Assembly: GCA_947165895.1 (NCBI GenBank)
Contig: CAMVCB010000007.1
Location: forward strand, 1 to 64,000
Source of the DNA: an uncultured Treponema sp.
Lineage (GTDB): Bacteria > Spirochaetota > Spirochaetia > Treponematales > Treponemataceae
DNA: 64,000 nucleotides
Direction of reading: 5' to 3'
The position numbers and the translations under genes were made by a program. Shown here piece by piece: positions 7,630-16,022 of this stretch; the first letter of the stretch is position 1; every line of letters begins with the position of its first letter. The notes under the pieces are model-generated. The model ran no database searches and had not been told where the DNA came from. It worked only from the letters and a program-made list of their open reading frames with translations.

Positions 7630-8304
7630 TCAGCAATTCCTTTTTGCCTCTTGGCACAACTTGTTTTTGATTCGACGCATTGCTTCCACGTGCATAATCC
7701 AGTGGCGGGAAAATGGCATCTGAATCAAGCCTTTTACATTTTTACCGCACCAGAAATCAATCAGCCAGGAAGCAGAATCGCTGTTGCTGACGCACTCGCC
7801 TGCAATAAGTCGTTCTTTGTCCTCAACCGAAAACTTCCGCTTTAAGTCTGAAAATCGCAGGCTCTTCAAAAGCTCATTTGTGGAATCCATCACAGCCTTG
7901 CAATAGTCATAAAGGGCTTTGACGTTGAGCTTTTTTGAAAACTCAATCATCGCCTCGCCGTCAAGCTCGTTTCCGGTTGTGATGATAGGGCTGTTTATTT
8001 TCTCTATCCAATTGCTTTCAAAAAGAATCTGCCTGTTATTCAAAATCAATGTGTGAGCTACAATGTCTTCGATGCGGAAAAGATGCCAGAGCGACCATGC
8101 GAGAGTTGAATTATGATTTTTGTCGCCGTGACCAAAGGGAAGCTGATAAAAAGCCACTCGAGGAAAAGTCTTTATAATAGAAGAAATCTGCTCAAACAAG
8201 TTGCCGCGTAATTCAAGAAGAAGATTTATGCCTTCAGAAAATGTCGCTTCCTTAGAAATAAGCGTTTGCATTTTTTTATTTTTTTCTGACCATTCTTTAT
8301 CCAT
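7630..8304 (-). CDS. DinB-family protein (apparent late frameshift)
   Basis: 224 residues as read. The DinB/YfiT four-helix fold is suggested by the spaced histidines: LWHLFRIEDIV near residue 76 and RHWIMHVEAMRRI near residue 205. Members bind a metal and some act as thiol-dependent transferases; the role here is unknown. The last 45 or so residues are displaced into another frame (7526-7629). Downstream of a 38-codon small frame and the VOC gene, all leftward. Confidence 0.75.
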   Translation of the reverse strand: MDKEWSEKNKKMQTLISKEATFSEGINLLLELRGNLFEQISSIIKTFPRVAFYQLPFGHGDKNHNSTLAWSLWHLFRIEDIVAHTLILNNRQILFESNWIEKINSPIITTGNELDGEAMIEFSKKLNVKALYDYCKAVMDSTNELLKSLRFSDLKRKFSVEDKERLIAGECVSNSDSASWLIDFWCGKNVKGLIQMPFSRHWIMHVEAMRRIKNKLCQEAKRNC

Positions 8305-8305
8305 G

Positions 8306-8422
8306 TTATGCTCCGTTATAAATATTCATTTCATAGAATAGAAAATCTGCCCAGCCTGTATTTTCAATCACATTGATGTACTTTTCTCTTACGACTTCAA
8401 AATCTTTTGCAAGTTCAAGCAT
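8306..8422 (-). CDS. Small open frame, unknown (38 residues)
   Basis: ATG 8422 has GGAGAG 7 bases upstream and the frame ends one base before the DinB start codon. The product, beginning MLELAKDFEVVREKYINV, is helical and charged and is not recognised. It may be a genuine small gene or the remnant of a larger decayed one, as several remnants lie in this island. Confidence 0.3.
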   Translation of the reverse strand: MLELAKDFEVVREKYINVIENTGWADFLFYEMNIYNGA

Positions 8423-8454
8423 CTTTATACTCTCCGATGGATTTATAATCTTTG

Positions 8455-8856
8455 CTATTCCGTAAAAGAGCCGATTTCAATCAGGTTGCCGTCGGGATCT
8501 GCCACGTAGCAGGTACGCTGTCCCCAAGGCTCGGTTGTCGGAGGAAGAACAGATTTTGCCCCATGTTCAAGTGCATTCTGATATTCCTTGTCCACAGAAG
8601 CATAATCTGGTACATCAAACGCCAATTCCATTGTACCGTTAAATCCTTGTGGATACTGATATTTTTGCGAAGTCATCTTTTCAAAAGCAAGACGAGGAAA
8701 AAGAATAATTCTCATTTCACCCAAAAACATTTCTACATTCGGCTGAACACCGTCCCAGTTTGTCGTAAAACCAAAAGCACTTGTATAAAAATCAACCGTT
8801 GCCTTATTGTCGCGCGTAAAAAGCCCGACTGTATTACATTTAAATCTCTCTTTCAT
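8455..8856 (-). CDS. VOC-family (glyoxalase/bleomycin-resistance-like) protein
   Basis: 133 residues with the paired beta-alpha-beta-beta-beta modules of the vicinal oxygen chelate fold. An opening KATVDFYTSAFGF segment and a closing CYVADPDGNLIEIGSF with the metal-ligand Glu are typical. Members include glyoxalases, dioxygenases and antibiotic-binding proteins; no specific substrate is evident. AGAAGGAA precedes ATG 8856. A LytTR-type repeat lies about 125-150 bases upstream. Confidence 0.85.
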   Translation of the reverse strand: MKERFKCNTVGLFTRDNKATVDFYTSAFGFTTNWDGVQPNVEMFLGEMRIILFPRLAFEKMTSQKYQYPQGFNGTMELAFDVPDYASVDKEYQNALEHGAKSVLPPTTEPWGQRTCYVADPDGNLIEIGSFTE

Positions 8857-8978
8857 GCTATTCCTTCTGTTTAATTTCCATGCAAATTTTTCAGCGCATC
8901 TGGACTATGCTGAGTAATCATCGAAAGCGTTACTGGCATTATAAATAATTGCTTTATTAAATTGAATGGCTTTCAGAT

Positions 8979-9008
8979 AAGATGCATATTTGTACAGATG
9001 AAATACAG
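8979..9008 (-). promoter_or_regulatory. LytTR-type direct-repeat operator, copy 3
   Basis: Minus strand TGTATTTCATC (one change in the first box) and TGCATCTTATC 21 bp later, followed by a TATAAT about 30-35 bases further on. It points at the VOC gene at 8856. Confidence 0.55.
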
Positions 9009-9019
9009 GATGAAATTCA

Positions 9020-9106
9020 TTACTCTATCGGAAGCTGACTTCCTGTAAACCGGTCGTCAATAGAAGCAGGAATCATAAGGCCTTCCTTTTCGTAGAATCT
9101 GTGTGC
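9020..9106 (-). pseudogene. Remnant: C-terminal 28 codons of a GNAT gene
   Basis: The minus strand reads AHRFYEKEGLMIPASIDDRF and on to a stop at 9020. The AHRFYEKEG piece is the classical last helix-strand of GNAT enzymes. No start or acetyl-CoA loop remains upstream. It lies in the 367-base gap between the VOC gene and the rightward GNAT gene and is flanked by operator copies 3 and 8. Confidence 0.55.
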
Positions 9107-9132
9107 ATTTCATCACTCAATCCATGCATCTT
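9103..9132 (+). promoter_or_regulatory. LytTR-type direct-repeat operator, copy 8 (plus strand)
   Basis: Plus strand TGCATTTCATC (from 9104) and TGCATCTTGTC (from 9125), boxes 21 bp apart. This is the only copy on the plus strand and it precedes the only motif-associated rightward gene (9224), so motif orientation follows gene orientation. Confidence 0.6.
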
Positions 9133-9223
9133 GTCTGAAATGGATTTTTCTTCGTGGAAAAAAGGCATAAAATGACTTCATCTAAAAGAAATTTCTATGA
9201 AAAACTAATTTAGGAGAAGAGAA

Positions 9224-9751
9224 ATGTATATTGTCAAAGCAGAAACAAATCAGGTAGAAAAGATCACAGATATTTCTATCAGAGCTTTTGAAACAGATGT
9301 AAATGTTGGCGGAGCAAAAGGAGACTGTCCGCCTGACTTTGATTCAGTAGAATGGCATAAACAAATGGCCAGTGAGGGGCATTTGTATCAGGCAATGATA
9401 GGAAAAGATCTGGTAGGGGCTGCTATTGTATTCCCGGATGAAACAGAAAAAAGCATATACATTGGCAGGATTTTTATTGACAGCGTCTATCATAGAAAAG
9501 GTTACGGAATTCAGTTGATGGATTGTATAGAAAAGAATTTCCCCTGCGCTACTGAGTTTAATCTGGATACCCCATGCTGGAATAAGCGGACAAATGCCTT
9601 TTACAAAAAATTAGGCTATCAGATCATAAAGGTTGAGGATGGGTTTAATTTTTACCGAAAAATAAAAAAAAGGATAGATATGAGGAATGCTGTAATGAAA
9701 TTTGACGGTACGCAAAAATCAATCAGATTATCAAAAAGCTCCTGGCTGTAG
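9224..9751 (+). CDS. GNAT family N-acetyltransferase with an aberrant C-terminal extension
   Basis: 175 residues. Residues 1-145 form a GNAT domain (FIDSVYHRKGYGIQLM acetyl-CoA loop, FYKKLGYQII end). The last 30 or so residues are read from DNA that on the other strand encodes the start of a methyltransferase, so the natural end was probably lost in a deletion near 9660-9700. AGGAGAAGAG precedes ATG 9224. A copy of its 3' end (9605-9658) lies at 4171-4224. Function is likely retained because the fold is complete. Confidence 0.8.
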   Translation: MYIVKAETNQVEKITDISIRAFETDVNVGGAKGDCPPDFDSVEWHKQMASEGHLYQAMIGKDLVGAAIVFPDETEKSIYIGRIFIDSVYHRKGYGIQLMDCIEKNFPCATEFNLDTPCWNKRTNAFYKKLGYQIIKVEDGFNFYRKIKKRIDMRNAVMKFDGTQKSIRLSKSSWL

Positions 9752-9810
9752 CGTGGGCTAAACTTGTCAAACTGTTCCGGGATTGTGTCAAAAATTTTTC
9801 TGAATTCCAT
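9706..9810 (-). pseudogene. Remnant: N-terminal codons of a SAM-dependent methyltransferase
   Basis: ATG 9810 opens MEFRKIFDTIPEQFDKF and RPYS-like RYSQELFDNLIDF, the standard opening of a class I methyltransferase, then loses similarity after about 33 codons at the junction with the convergent GNAT gene. The SAM-binding GxGxG region is absent. Remnant of a gene cut by the same event that altered the GNAT 3' end. Confidence 0.6.
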
Positions 9811-9833
9811 TTTTAATTCTTTTTTTGTCGTTT

Positions 9834-10379
9834 TTAATCCAGAGTCTGACATTCTATAGTCTTCATCATTTCGCAAAATCCGTTGCGCTCGTAAAAACGC
9901 ATGCCGTCTACATTGCCCGGAAAAACCTGAGTGCGGATAAAATCTGCGCCGTGGGCTTTGCCGTATGCCTTGGCTTCTTTTACAAGCCGGCTGCCGATTC
10001 CGCCGTTTCGTTTGTTGGGACTAACACATAAATCCTGCATATAAACTGTAGTCTGAGGCTTGAGGCAGCTGACTTTTTTCTGAGGGATAATCATTACATG
10101 AACAAAGCCTGTGACCTGGCCGTTGTCGTCGGCAACGAGAATATCCTGGGTTGGGCTGTCAAAAATGTTTTGGAAAAAATCATCCGTTCTGCTACCGATT
10201 ACAAAATGCTCCGGCTGGTAACGTACACCGTCTTTTTCGAGTTCAAGATAAAGCTCGCGCAGGGCAGGTATGTCTTTTGGCCTTGCGGTTCTGATTATAA
10301 TTTTTAAAGCCTGCTTTTCGATGAAGTCTTTATTTGAACCATCGCATCTTTGATATTTGATTTCGCTCATTTTTCTCAT
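9834..10379 (-). CDS. GNAT family N-acetyltransferase
   Basis: 181 residues; residues about 25-175 are a GNAT domain with the acetyl-CoA loop NKRNGGIGSRLVKEA and the closing GMRFYERNGF. The first 25 residues are extra; the start could be Met4 (10370). It is the last intact gene before the methyltransferase stub. Substrate unknown. Confidence 0.85.
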   Translation of the reverse strand: MRKMSEIKYQRCDGSNKDFIEKQALKIIIRTARPKDIPALRELYLELEKDGVRYQPEHFVIGSRTDDFFQNIFDSPTQDILVADDNGQVTGFVHVMIIPQKKVSCLKPQTTVYMQDLCVSPNKRNGGIGSRLVKEAKAYGKAHGADFIRTQVFPGNVDGMRFYERNGFCEMMKTIECQTLD

Positions 10380-10474
10380 CTATCCTTCTCTTCCAATTAT
10401 TAAAACCACATTTCCTCTGAAAATCTGCCTTCAAAAAATAACCGATTCTTTCTCTTGCCGGAAGATAGACTGCC

Positions 10475-11062
10475 TTACCTTTCATAGTCAAACAAACCAT
10501 GACGATTGCAATAGGCGTATATTTTTTTAACGCCGGAAATCTTAAACCGTGCCTGCGCCTCCTGCTCAGGATATAGCTTTTTGATTTCTATACCGTCTTC
10601 ACGAATTGCCGCAATAAAGGAAATATAATGTGATTTTGTCATTTCATGTGAAAGTGTCACAAAATATTCATCTTCTACGCGGTCAACATTCACCTGATGA
10701 CTTGAATCTGCCGGTTCTGCTTCCAGTGGCGGCAAGATGATTCCGCAGCAGCTTATAACAGCTTCTCCTGTACTTTGAATTACATTGCCGCAAACCGGAC
10801 AAACGTAAAAACTTGCACGACTCATTTTTGCAGCCTTATTTTTATTCGTAATATTTTCGCCGGAAAGAAGTTCTATTACAGAAACTCCCAGCGCTTTTGC
10901 CAGCACTTCAAGCAGAGAAATATCTGGTAAACCACGCCCTGTTTCCCATTTTGAAACCGCTTTGTCGGTAACGCATATTTTTTCTGCCAGTTCAGCCTGT
11001 GTTAAATGTCTTTTTTCACGGAGGCGTTTAATCATCGCCCCTGTTACATATTGATTTGTCAT
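10475..11062 (-). CDS. XRE-family transcriptional regulator with a C-terminal zinc-ribbon-like domain
   Basis: 195 residues from ATG 11062 (GAGG six bases upstream). Residues about 7-65 form a helix-turn-helix of the Cro/C1 kind (TQAELAEKICVTDKAVSKWETGRGLPD). The remainder has a CPVCGN...CCG cluster resembling the desulfoferrodoxin-like part of a known regulator family, which may bind a metal. A LytTR-type repeat lies about 140-170 bases upstream. Target genes are unknown. Confidence 0.82.
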   Translation of the reverse strand: MTNQYVTGAMIKRLREKRHLTQAELAEKICVTDKAVSKWETGRGLPDISLLEVLAKALGVSVIELLSGENITNKNKAAKMSRASFYVCPVCGNVIQSTGEAVISCCGIILPPLEAEPADSSHQVNVDRVEDEYFVTLSHEMTKSHYISFIAAIREDGIEIKKLYPEQEAQARFKISGVKKIYAYCNRHGLFDYER

Positions 11063-11200
11063 AATAAACCTCAAAAAATAGTTTTATGAACGTTCACAAT
11101 ATAACAATAACGCAGTCTTCTACTCAAAGCTACCTACTCTTCGTAGATTTCATGGCATCAATATAAAGCATTGGGAAATATATTTGAATAATTTTAAAAC

Positions 11201-11230
11201 AAGATGCACTTTTTTACCGATGAAATGCAT
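11201..11230 (-). promoter_or_regulatory. LytTR-type direct-repeat operator, copy 4
   Basis: Minus strand TGCATTTCATCGG and TGCATCTTGTT, boxes 21 bp apart. It lies just past the stop of the WYL regulator and upstream of the XRE gene. Confidence 0.58.
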
Positions 11231-11237
11231 GGTAATT

Positions 11238-12176
11238 CTATTTTAGAGCTCTATATACTTTTGCCAGATTTTTTATCTTCTGCTTCAGTTTTTCGCGGAT
11301 ATGAGCAGGTTCAAGAATTTCACACTTGTCTCCAAGACTTAAAAGCATATCGTAATAGTAATCACTGTCGAAAAAGGGATAATCTGCAAAGTAATAATCT
11401 TCTCCGTCCTGGCTGAGACGCTCATAAGGACAGAAATCCAGAATCCTGTCTAAAACGGATTTATGTATTCGGATTTTTATATCTGTCTGTAAGCTTCTGG
11501 CAGCTTCTTCAAAATCAAGAAAGGGCTTCTGATATTCACGTGGAGTAAAAGTTTCTTCCAGCATTTTAAGCTCTGACATCCGGGACAGGCGAAACAGGCG
11601 GTAGTCATTTTTCAGGCGGCAAAAAGTCTGAACATACCAGGCACGGCCTTTAAATACAAGCTGATAGGGTTCGACCGTGCGGCTCGTTTTACTGCCATGA
11701 CCATCAATATAGGTAAAAATAAGCAGCCTGTTTTCCTGTAATGCCTTTTTGATAATTTCAAGGGCATTTTTTACGCTGGCATTTCCTTCCCAGGGGGTTA
11801 AATCAATGTAAATCTGACTGGCCTTAAGCTCAATACTTTTTGCTTTTTCAGAAGGAATAAAGCTTTTTACTTTTGCAAGGGCATTTGCAACTTCGCTTCC
11901 CCGGACCATCCCGGAAATATTGGAAAGTCCCATCAAAAGTGCAGAAAGATCATCCGTAGAAAAAATCTTTTTGTCCACCTTGTAATCTTTCATGATTTCG
12001 ATTCCGCCGCCACTACCGGATGTAGCCAGCACAGGAATTCCTGCCATGTTGATTGCTTCAATATCGCGGTAGATTGTTCGCGTAGAAACTTCAAACATTT
12101 TTGCAAGCTCCTGGGCACTTATCCGCTCTTTTTCAAGGAGGATCATGATAATACTTACAAGCCGGTCAATTTTCAT
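11238..12176 (-). CDS. YafY-type HTH/WYL-domain transcriptional regulator
   Basis: 312 residues from ATG 12176; a longer frame to 12242 lacks support. The N-terminus is an HTH_11 domain (ISAQELAKMFEVSTRTIYRDIEAI). The middle is a WYL domain (TSRTVEPYQLVFKGRAWYVQTFC...RLFRLSRM), and a WCX-like C-terminal part follows. Such proteins sense small ligands. It is divergent from the DJ-1 gene at 12293 and a perfect 10-bp inverted repeat lies between them, suggesting self-regulation and control of the neighbour. Confidence 0.9.
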   Translation of the reverse strand: MKIDRLVSIIMILLEKERISAQELAKMFEVSTRTIYRDIEAINMAGIPVLATSGSGGGIEIMKDYKVDKKIFSTDDLSALLMGLSNISGMVRGSEVANALAKVKSFIPSEKAKSIELKASQIYIDLTPWEGNASVKNALEIIKKALQENRLLIFTYIDGHGSKTSRTVEPYQLVFKGRAWYVQTFCRLKNDYRLFRLSRMSELKMLEETFTPREYQKPFLDFEEAARSLQTDIKIRIHKSVLDRILDFCPYERLSQDGEDYYFADYPFFDSDYYYDMLLSLGDKCEILEPAHIREKLKQKIKNLAKVYRALK

Positions 12177-12217
12177 CTGAAAGCCGCCATTTATTATATT
12201 CTGAAAAGAAATTCTAA

Positions 12218-12243
12218 ATTGTTGACATATTGTTGTCAACAAT
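12218..12243. promoter_or_regulatory. Palindromic operator between WYL regulator and DJ-1 gene
   Basis: ATTGTTGACA (12218-12227), six bases, TGTCAACAAT (12234-12243): perfect 10-bp arms. It contains a TTGACA -35-like hexamer on each strand, so a bound protein would block divergent promoters. The likely binder is the adjacent WYL regulator. Confidence 0.65.
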
Positions 12244-12292
12244 CAGGCTGTAAACTGAAGGCATAATTTAATTATAAGGAGTCAAAAAGACT

Positions 12293-12919
12293 ATGATTAC
12301 AGTTTACATTTATCTGCTTGCCACTCTTGCAGACTGGGAAATCGGGTCACTTACGGCGGAGCTCAATTCAAAGCGTTTTTTCAGGCCAGATGCTCCCCAG
12401 CTTATCGTCAAGACGGTAGCGGTTTCAAAGGATCCGGTCAAAACAATGGGCGGCCTTACAATCATTCCTGACTGCACGATTGATGAAATTGAAATGACCA
12501 AAAAGACAGTTTTGATTTTACCCGGAGCGGACACATGGTCAGATGCTGAAAATGCTCAGATAATTCAGAAGGCTTCAGTTCTGCTTTCAGAAGGCGGAAG
12601 TGTATGCGCAATCTGCGGAGCTACGGTCACTCTTGCAAATGCCGGAATTTTAAATGACAGGCCTCACACAAGTAACGGGAAGGGATTTTTAGATATGTTC
12701 TGCCCGGATTATAAAGGACAAAAGTTTTACATAGATCAGCCTGCCGTGAGCGATGGAAACCTTATTACAGGAAGCGCAACAGGCTCCCTCATGTGGGCAA
12801 AGCTGATTATCGAAAAGCTTGGCCTTTTTAAGCCGGAAACTCTTGAAGCCTGGTATGCATATTTTTCAACCGGGAAAGCTGAGCATTTCTTTGCGCTGAT
12901 GCAGAGCCTTGAGCAATAA
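12293..12919 (+). CDS. DJ-1/PfpI-family protein
   Basis: 208 residues with the class I glutamine-amidotransferase-like fold. The nucleophile elbow Cys is seen in VCAICGATVTLANAG near residue 104, as in YoaZ/ThiJ-like members. The family includes chaperone/glyoxalase-like and protease-like proteins; the activity here is not determined. AAGGAG lies upstream. Divergent from the WYL regulator, with which it probably forms a regulated pair. Confidence 0.85.
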   Translation: MITVYIYLLATLADWEIGSLTAELNSKRFFRPDAPQLIVKTVAVSKDPVKTMGGLTIIPDCTIDEIEMTKKTVLILPGADTWSDAENAQIIQKASVLLSEGGSVCAICGATVTLANAGILNDRPHTSNGKGFLDMFCPDYKGQKFYIDQPAVSDGNLITGSATGSLMWAKLIIEKLGLFKPETLEAWYAYFSTGKAEHFFALMQSLEQ

Positions 12920-12941
12920 ATCCAGCTTCCCGGCTTTGCTA

Positions 12942-13691
12942 TCAGCCAATCCTTACAGGACAAAGATAACGAGCGTCAAAAACATGCATAACTCCAGCCT
13001 CATATTTCAAAGCGAGCCTTGCAGCTTCCTTTGCATGGATAATCGTCGTATCGTAGACAGGAAGAAGGCTGTCTTTCTGGCTGATGAGCATGCCGATTTC
13101 TGTGCAACCCAAAATTACGGCTTCAGCCCCCTGCTCTTTGAGATAAGCTATGATTCTCTGGTATTCCCTGCGGGAAGAGTCCAGAATTTTTCCAAGGCAA
13201 AGCTCATTGAAGATAACGTCGTTCACAAGTTCTATGTCATTTTCGCCAGGAAGAAGGACATCAAGACCAGCCGCTTTGAGCTTATCTTTAATAAAGTCCT
13301 GAGTCATTGTGAATTTCGTGCCGAGCAGGGCTACCTTTTTGATTCCGTCGCGCCTGATTGCTTTTGCTGTTGCGTCCGCAATATGAAGAATCGGGATTTT
13401 GATTTTTTTTTCAATTTGCGGAACAAGCTTGTGCATTGTGTTGGTAGCGATTACGATAAAATCCGCTCCGGCACCCTCCAGCCTTTTTGCCGCATCCGAA
13501 AGGATTCTTGCGTTTCCGTCCCAATTGCCGCTCGACATATTTGCTTCAAGCTCGTCAAAGTCAACGTTGTACATTAAAATCTTTGAGCTGTGAAAACCTC
13601 CCAAAGCCGAAACAACTTCCCTGTTCAGAATTTCATAATAAGTGATAGTGCTTTCCCAACTCATTCCGCCGATTAAACCGATTGTCTTCAT
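12942..13691 (-). CDS. Aspartate/glutamate racemase family, YgeA-like
   Basis: 249 residues from ATG 13691 with GGAGAG upstream. It begins MKTIGLIGGMSWEST, typical of the family. The first catalytic position is Thr in IATNTMHK and the second is Cys in LGCTEIGM. This Thr/Cys pair matches the E. coli YgeA type, which racemises L-Asp/L-Glu, rather than the classical Cys/Cys pair. The longer open frame to 13781 runs through hairpin DNA and is rejected. Confidence 0.85.
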   Translation of the reverse strand: MKTIGLIGGMSWESTITYYEILNREVVSALGGFHSSKILMYNVDFDELEANMSSGNWDGNARILSDAAKRLEGAGADFIVIATNTMHKLVPQIEKKIKIPILHIADATAKAIRRDGIKKVALLGTKFTMTQDFIKDKLKAAGLDVLLPGENDIELVNDVIFNELCLGKILDSSRREYQRIIAYLKEQGAEAVILGCTEIGMLISQKDSLLPVYDTTIIHAKEAARLALKYEAGVMHVFDARYLCPVRIG

Positions 13692-13702
13692 CTTATCTCT
13701 CC

Positions 13703-13814
13703 TATAAAAACCCCGCGTTAGCGGTGAGCCATGGATGGCGAATATCGCAGTTTGTGAAAGCAACGCTTGAGCAAACTGCAATGATAAAAATTACATGGAT
13801 GTAATTTTTATCAT
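13703..13814. repeat. Series of hairpins, including a likely terminator, between OMP-like gene and racemase
   Basis: Reading leftward after the OMP-like gene: a 16-bp perfect inverted repeat with a 2-base centre (13781-13814, ATGATAAAAATTACAT), then GCAGTTTG...CAAACTGC with an inner AAGC/GCTT stem (13747-13779). GCCATGGATGGC follows, and finally CCGCTAACGCGG followed by GGTTTTT, which looks like a leftward intrinsic terminator just before the racemase ribosome site. The CGCTAACGC word also occurs in the hairpin region near 570. Confidence 0.55.
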
Positions 13815-13828
13815 GCCTCCTTTTTTAT

Positions 13829-14815
13829 TTAAAATTTATGGGTCCAGCTGAAAATCAATCTCTGGAAGTACCATTCAGTTCCGACTTTCTGTGCAAAAAG
13901 CGCGTCTTCTGCCTCATCAAGCTCTTTATCAAAAGATCGGCGTGTCGTAAACTGCGCTATACAGGTAAGCTCATCTTTTTCGGCAAACTTAAACTGACAA
14001 AGTCCCGCAAGTGAATGCTGTGTAAAGGCTCCGTCGTAAGAAGCATCAAAATCCCCGTAATCACCGCCGTCATAATGACCGTAGGCCGTGTACATAAAGC
14101 CCGCCCGGTAAAGCACAAGAGGCATCTGATATGCCAGGATTCCGCAGAACTCGTACTGAAGCCCCTCTACCCTGTTTTTGTCGCCCTGCCATCCATAAGG
14201 CGTGTGCCTTCCCAGTCCTGCAAGCCCGGAATAGAAGGTCTTGTAAGAAGCAAGCATAATAAGGTGATTCCAGTCGCCGGGGACTAAAGCGCCCGTATCA
14301 AACATTAAAGTTCCCTGTGCCCAGACTTCATAAAAGGGATGAGAAAATGTTGAAAGCACTTCATATTTCCTTGATTTTTCGTCAAGGGCGCAAAGTCCTT
14401 CAAATCCCAACATATTCCAGCCGAAGCCAATCGAACCGCCTCCTTTAAAGACAAGGAATGGGAAAGGCTGAAAACCAAGTGCAAGCTGAGGACGGACAGA
14501 GAGCGGCGTAAGTTCAAAAGCTCCAGTCAAAACCACGTTTGCATCTTTTAAAAGCCAGTGCCCGCCAAGCGGAGTTTTTATCATATAATCCGCAAAAAGC
14601 GTGGAACGGCACTCAAAACCGCTGTATGCCCCTGTAAGCCCGGCAAAATGCGTTCCGCTGCTTCCAGGCTGAGTTTTGGACTCTGGATAATAAAGAAGGT
14701 CTGTCGTCAAATAAACTGAAAGTGGTGAAGCCTCCTCTTTTTTGTTTTTTTGCGCGCTCAGAAGATTTACCATTGCTGCAAGAATCAAAAATGCAAGGCC
14801 AGGTCTTTTTTTCAT
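13829..14815 (-). CDS. Putative outer-membrane beta-barrel protein
   Basis: 328 residues with a clear signal peptide (MKKRPGLAFLILAAMVNLLSAQ). The mature part alternates short amphipathic strands with glycine and aromatic residues and ends in phenylalanine, as outer-membrane barrels do. No family was recognised. It overlaps the upstream serine-hydrolase gene by an ATGA, so the two are co-translated. Inverted repeats, one of them terminator-like, follow the gene. Confidence 0.6.
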   Translation of the reverse strand: MKKRPGLAFLILAAMVNLLSAQKNKKEEASPLSVYLTTDLLYYPESKTQPGSSGTHFAGLTGAYSGFECRSTLFADYMIKTPLGGHWLLKDANVVLTGAFELTPLSVRPQLALGFQPFPFLVFKGGGSIGFGWNMLGFEGLCALDEKSRKYEVLSTFSHPFYEVWAQGTLMFDTGALVPGDWNHLIMLASYKTFYSGLAGLGRHTPYGWQGDKNRVEGLQYEFCGILAYQMPLVLYRAGFMYTAYGHYDGGDYGDFDASYDGAFTQHSLAGLCQFKFAEKDELTCIAQFTTRRSFDKELDEAEDALFAQKVGTEWYFQRLIFSWTHKF

Positions 14816-16005
14816 TTTTCAGCTCCAATATTTGTGTTCAAATTGTAAAATGCTTCTATATACTTCCAGCCGTCTATACCGTACTTTTCACCAAAGCGCA
14901 CGATAACAGTGTTTGCCAGCGGCGAAATGTAGATAAACTGTCCTTTGTTTCCGTAGGCAAAAAAATCGTTTTCTGCATCCGGCCGATTCATCACATACCA
15001 GTGAAAACCGTAGAAACCGCCCTTATTGCAGGCCCCGCCAAAGATTTTCTGTCCAAAAGGATCCTTGTAATATTCGCTGTCATTTTTGCCGTTGCCAGGC
15101 GAAAGAGATTCTTCAATCCATTTTTTACTGATAACGACCTTGCCGTCAAAAAGACCTCCGTCACGGTAAAGACAGCCGAATTTAGCAAAGTCTAGAGCCC
15201 GCGCGTTGATTCCGCTTTCCATTTTCTCAAAGGCATCCTCGTCGCTGTCAAGGCTCCAGCTTGCGTCTGACTCCGTTCCGATTTTTGACCAGATTGACCG
15301 GCTAAGATAAGAGCTTACAGACTGGCCGCTCGCCCGCTCGATAATCAGTCCAAGAAGAAGCGGATTGTAATTGTTGTAAAGAAAATGAAGGCCCGGTTCT
15401 TCATCAATCAAAGTGCCTATAAGGGCAAGCTTTCGCAAGTCCGGATTGAAATAAGTTTTTGTATAATCGTGGCGGAAGAAACCTTCGGAATACAAAATGC
15501 CGGACGACATTGTGATAAGGTGCCTGATTGTGATTTTTGAAAAGCGCTCGTCACGCTCCAGAAGCTCAGGAAGATAAGTGGTGATTGGCTCGTCAGCGCC
15601 AGAAATTTTCCCCGAGTCAATCAAAGTGCCAATCATCGCCGAGTCAAAGCTTTTTGCCACCGAAAAAGACGTTACGGTTGAATACTCGTCATAACCCCTG
15701 CCGTATTTTTCAAGAAGAATCGAATTTCCTTTGATAACAAGGATAGCCTGAGTTTTAGTTTTAGCAATAAACTTTTCTAAATCATCAGTTCCAAACGCTT
15801 TTTTGAGCATTTCTTCTATATTGATATCAATTTCCCGCGTAAAAGGCTTGGGATTCTCACTGGCCGCAACTTCACGGCCCGGAAAATACAAATAATCCTT
15901 TACGCTGGCATCACGCCGAACAAAGGCACGCCAGGCTGTAGTTGTGCATCCATCAAAAAAGGCAGATGAAAGTAAAAAAATAAGTAAAATTATTTTGTTC
16001 CGCAT
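14812..16005 (-). CDS. Beta-lactamase-fold serine hydrolase, lipoprotein
   Basis: 397 residues from ATG 16005 (AAAGGAA upstream; the alternative ATG 16026 overlaps the preceding stop). Signal peptide with a lipobox-like SSAFFDGC. The class C beta-lactamase/esterase motifs are present: SxxK as SVAKS in the VTSFSVAKSFDSA segment and YxN as YNNYNPL. These proteins hydrolyse esters or peptides; true antibiotic resistance is not implied. It is coupled to the putative barrel protein downstream and follows the hydrolase-GNAT fusion. Confidence 0.85.
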   Translation of the reverse strand: MRNKIILLIFLLSSAFFDGCTTTAWRAFVRRDASVKDYLYFPGREVAASENPKPFTREIDINIEEMLKKAFGTDDLEKFIAKTKTQAILVIKGNSILLEKYGRGYDEYSTVTSFSVAKSFDSAMIGTLIDSGKISGADEPITTYLPELLERDERFSKITIRHLITMSSGILYSEGFFRHDYTKTYFNPDLRKLALIGTLIDEEPGLHFLYNNYNPLLLGLIIERASGQSVSSYLSRSIWSKIGTESDASWSLDSDEDAFEKMESGINARALDFAKFGCLYRDGGLFDGKVVISKKWIEESLSPGNGKNDSEYYKDPFGQKIFGGACNKGGFYGFHWYVMNRPDAENDFFAYGNKGQFIYISPLANTVIVRFGEKYGIDGWKYIEAFYNLNTNIGAEK

Positions 16006-16022
16006 AAAAGATTTCCTTTTTA

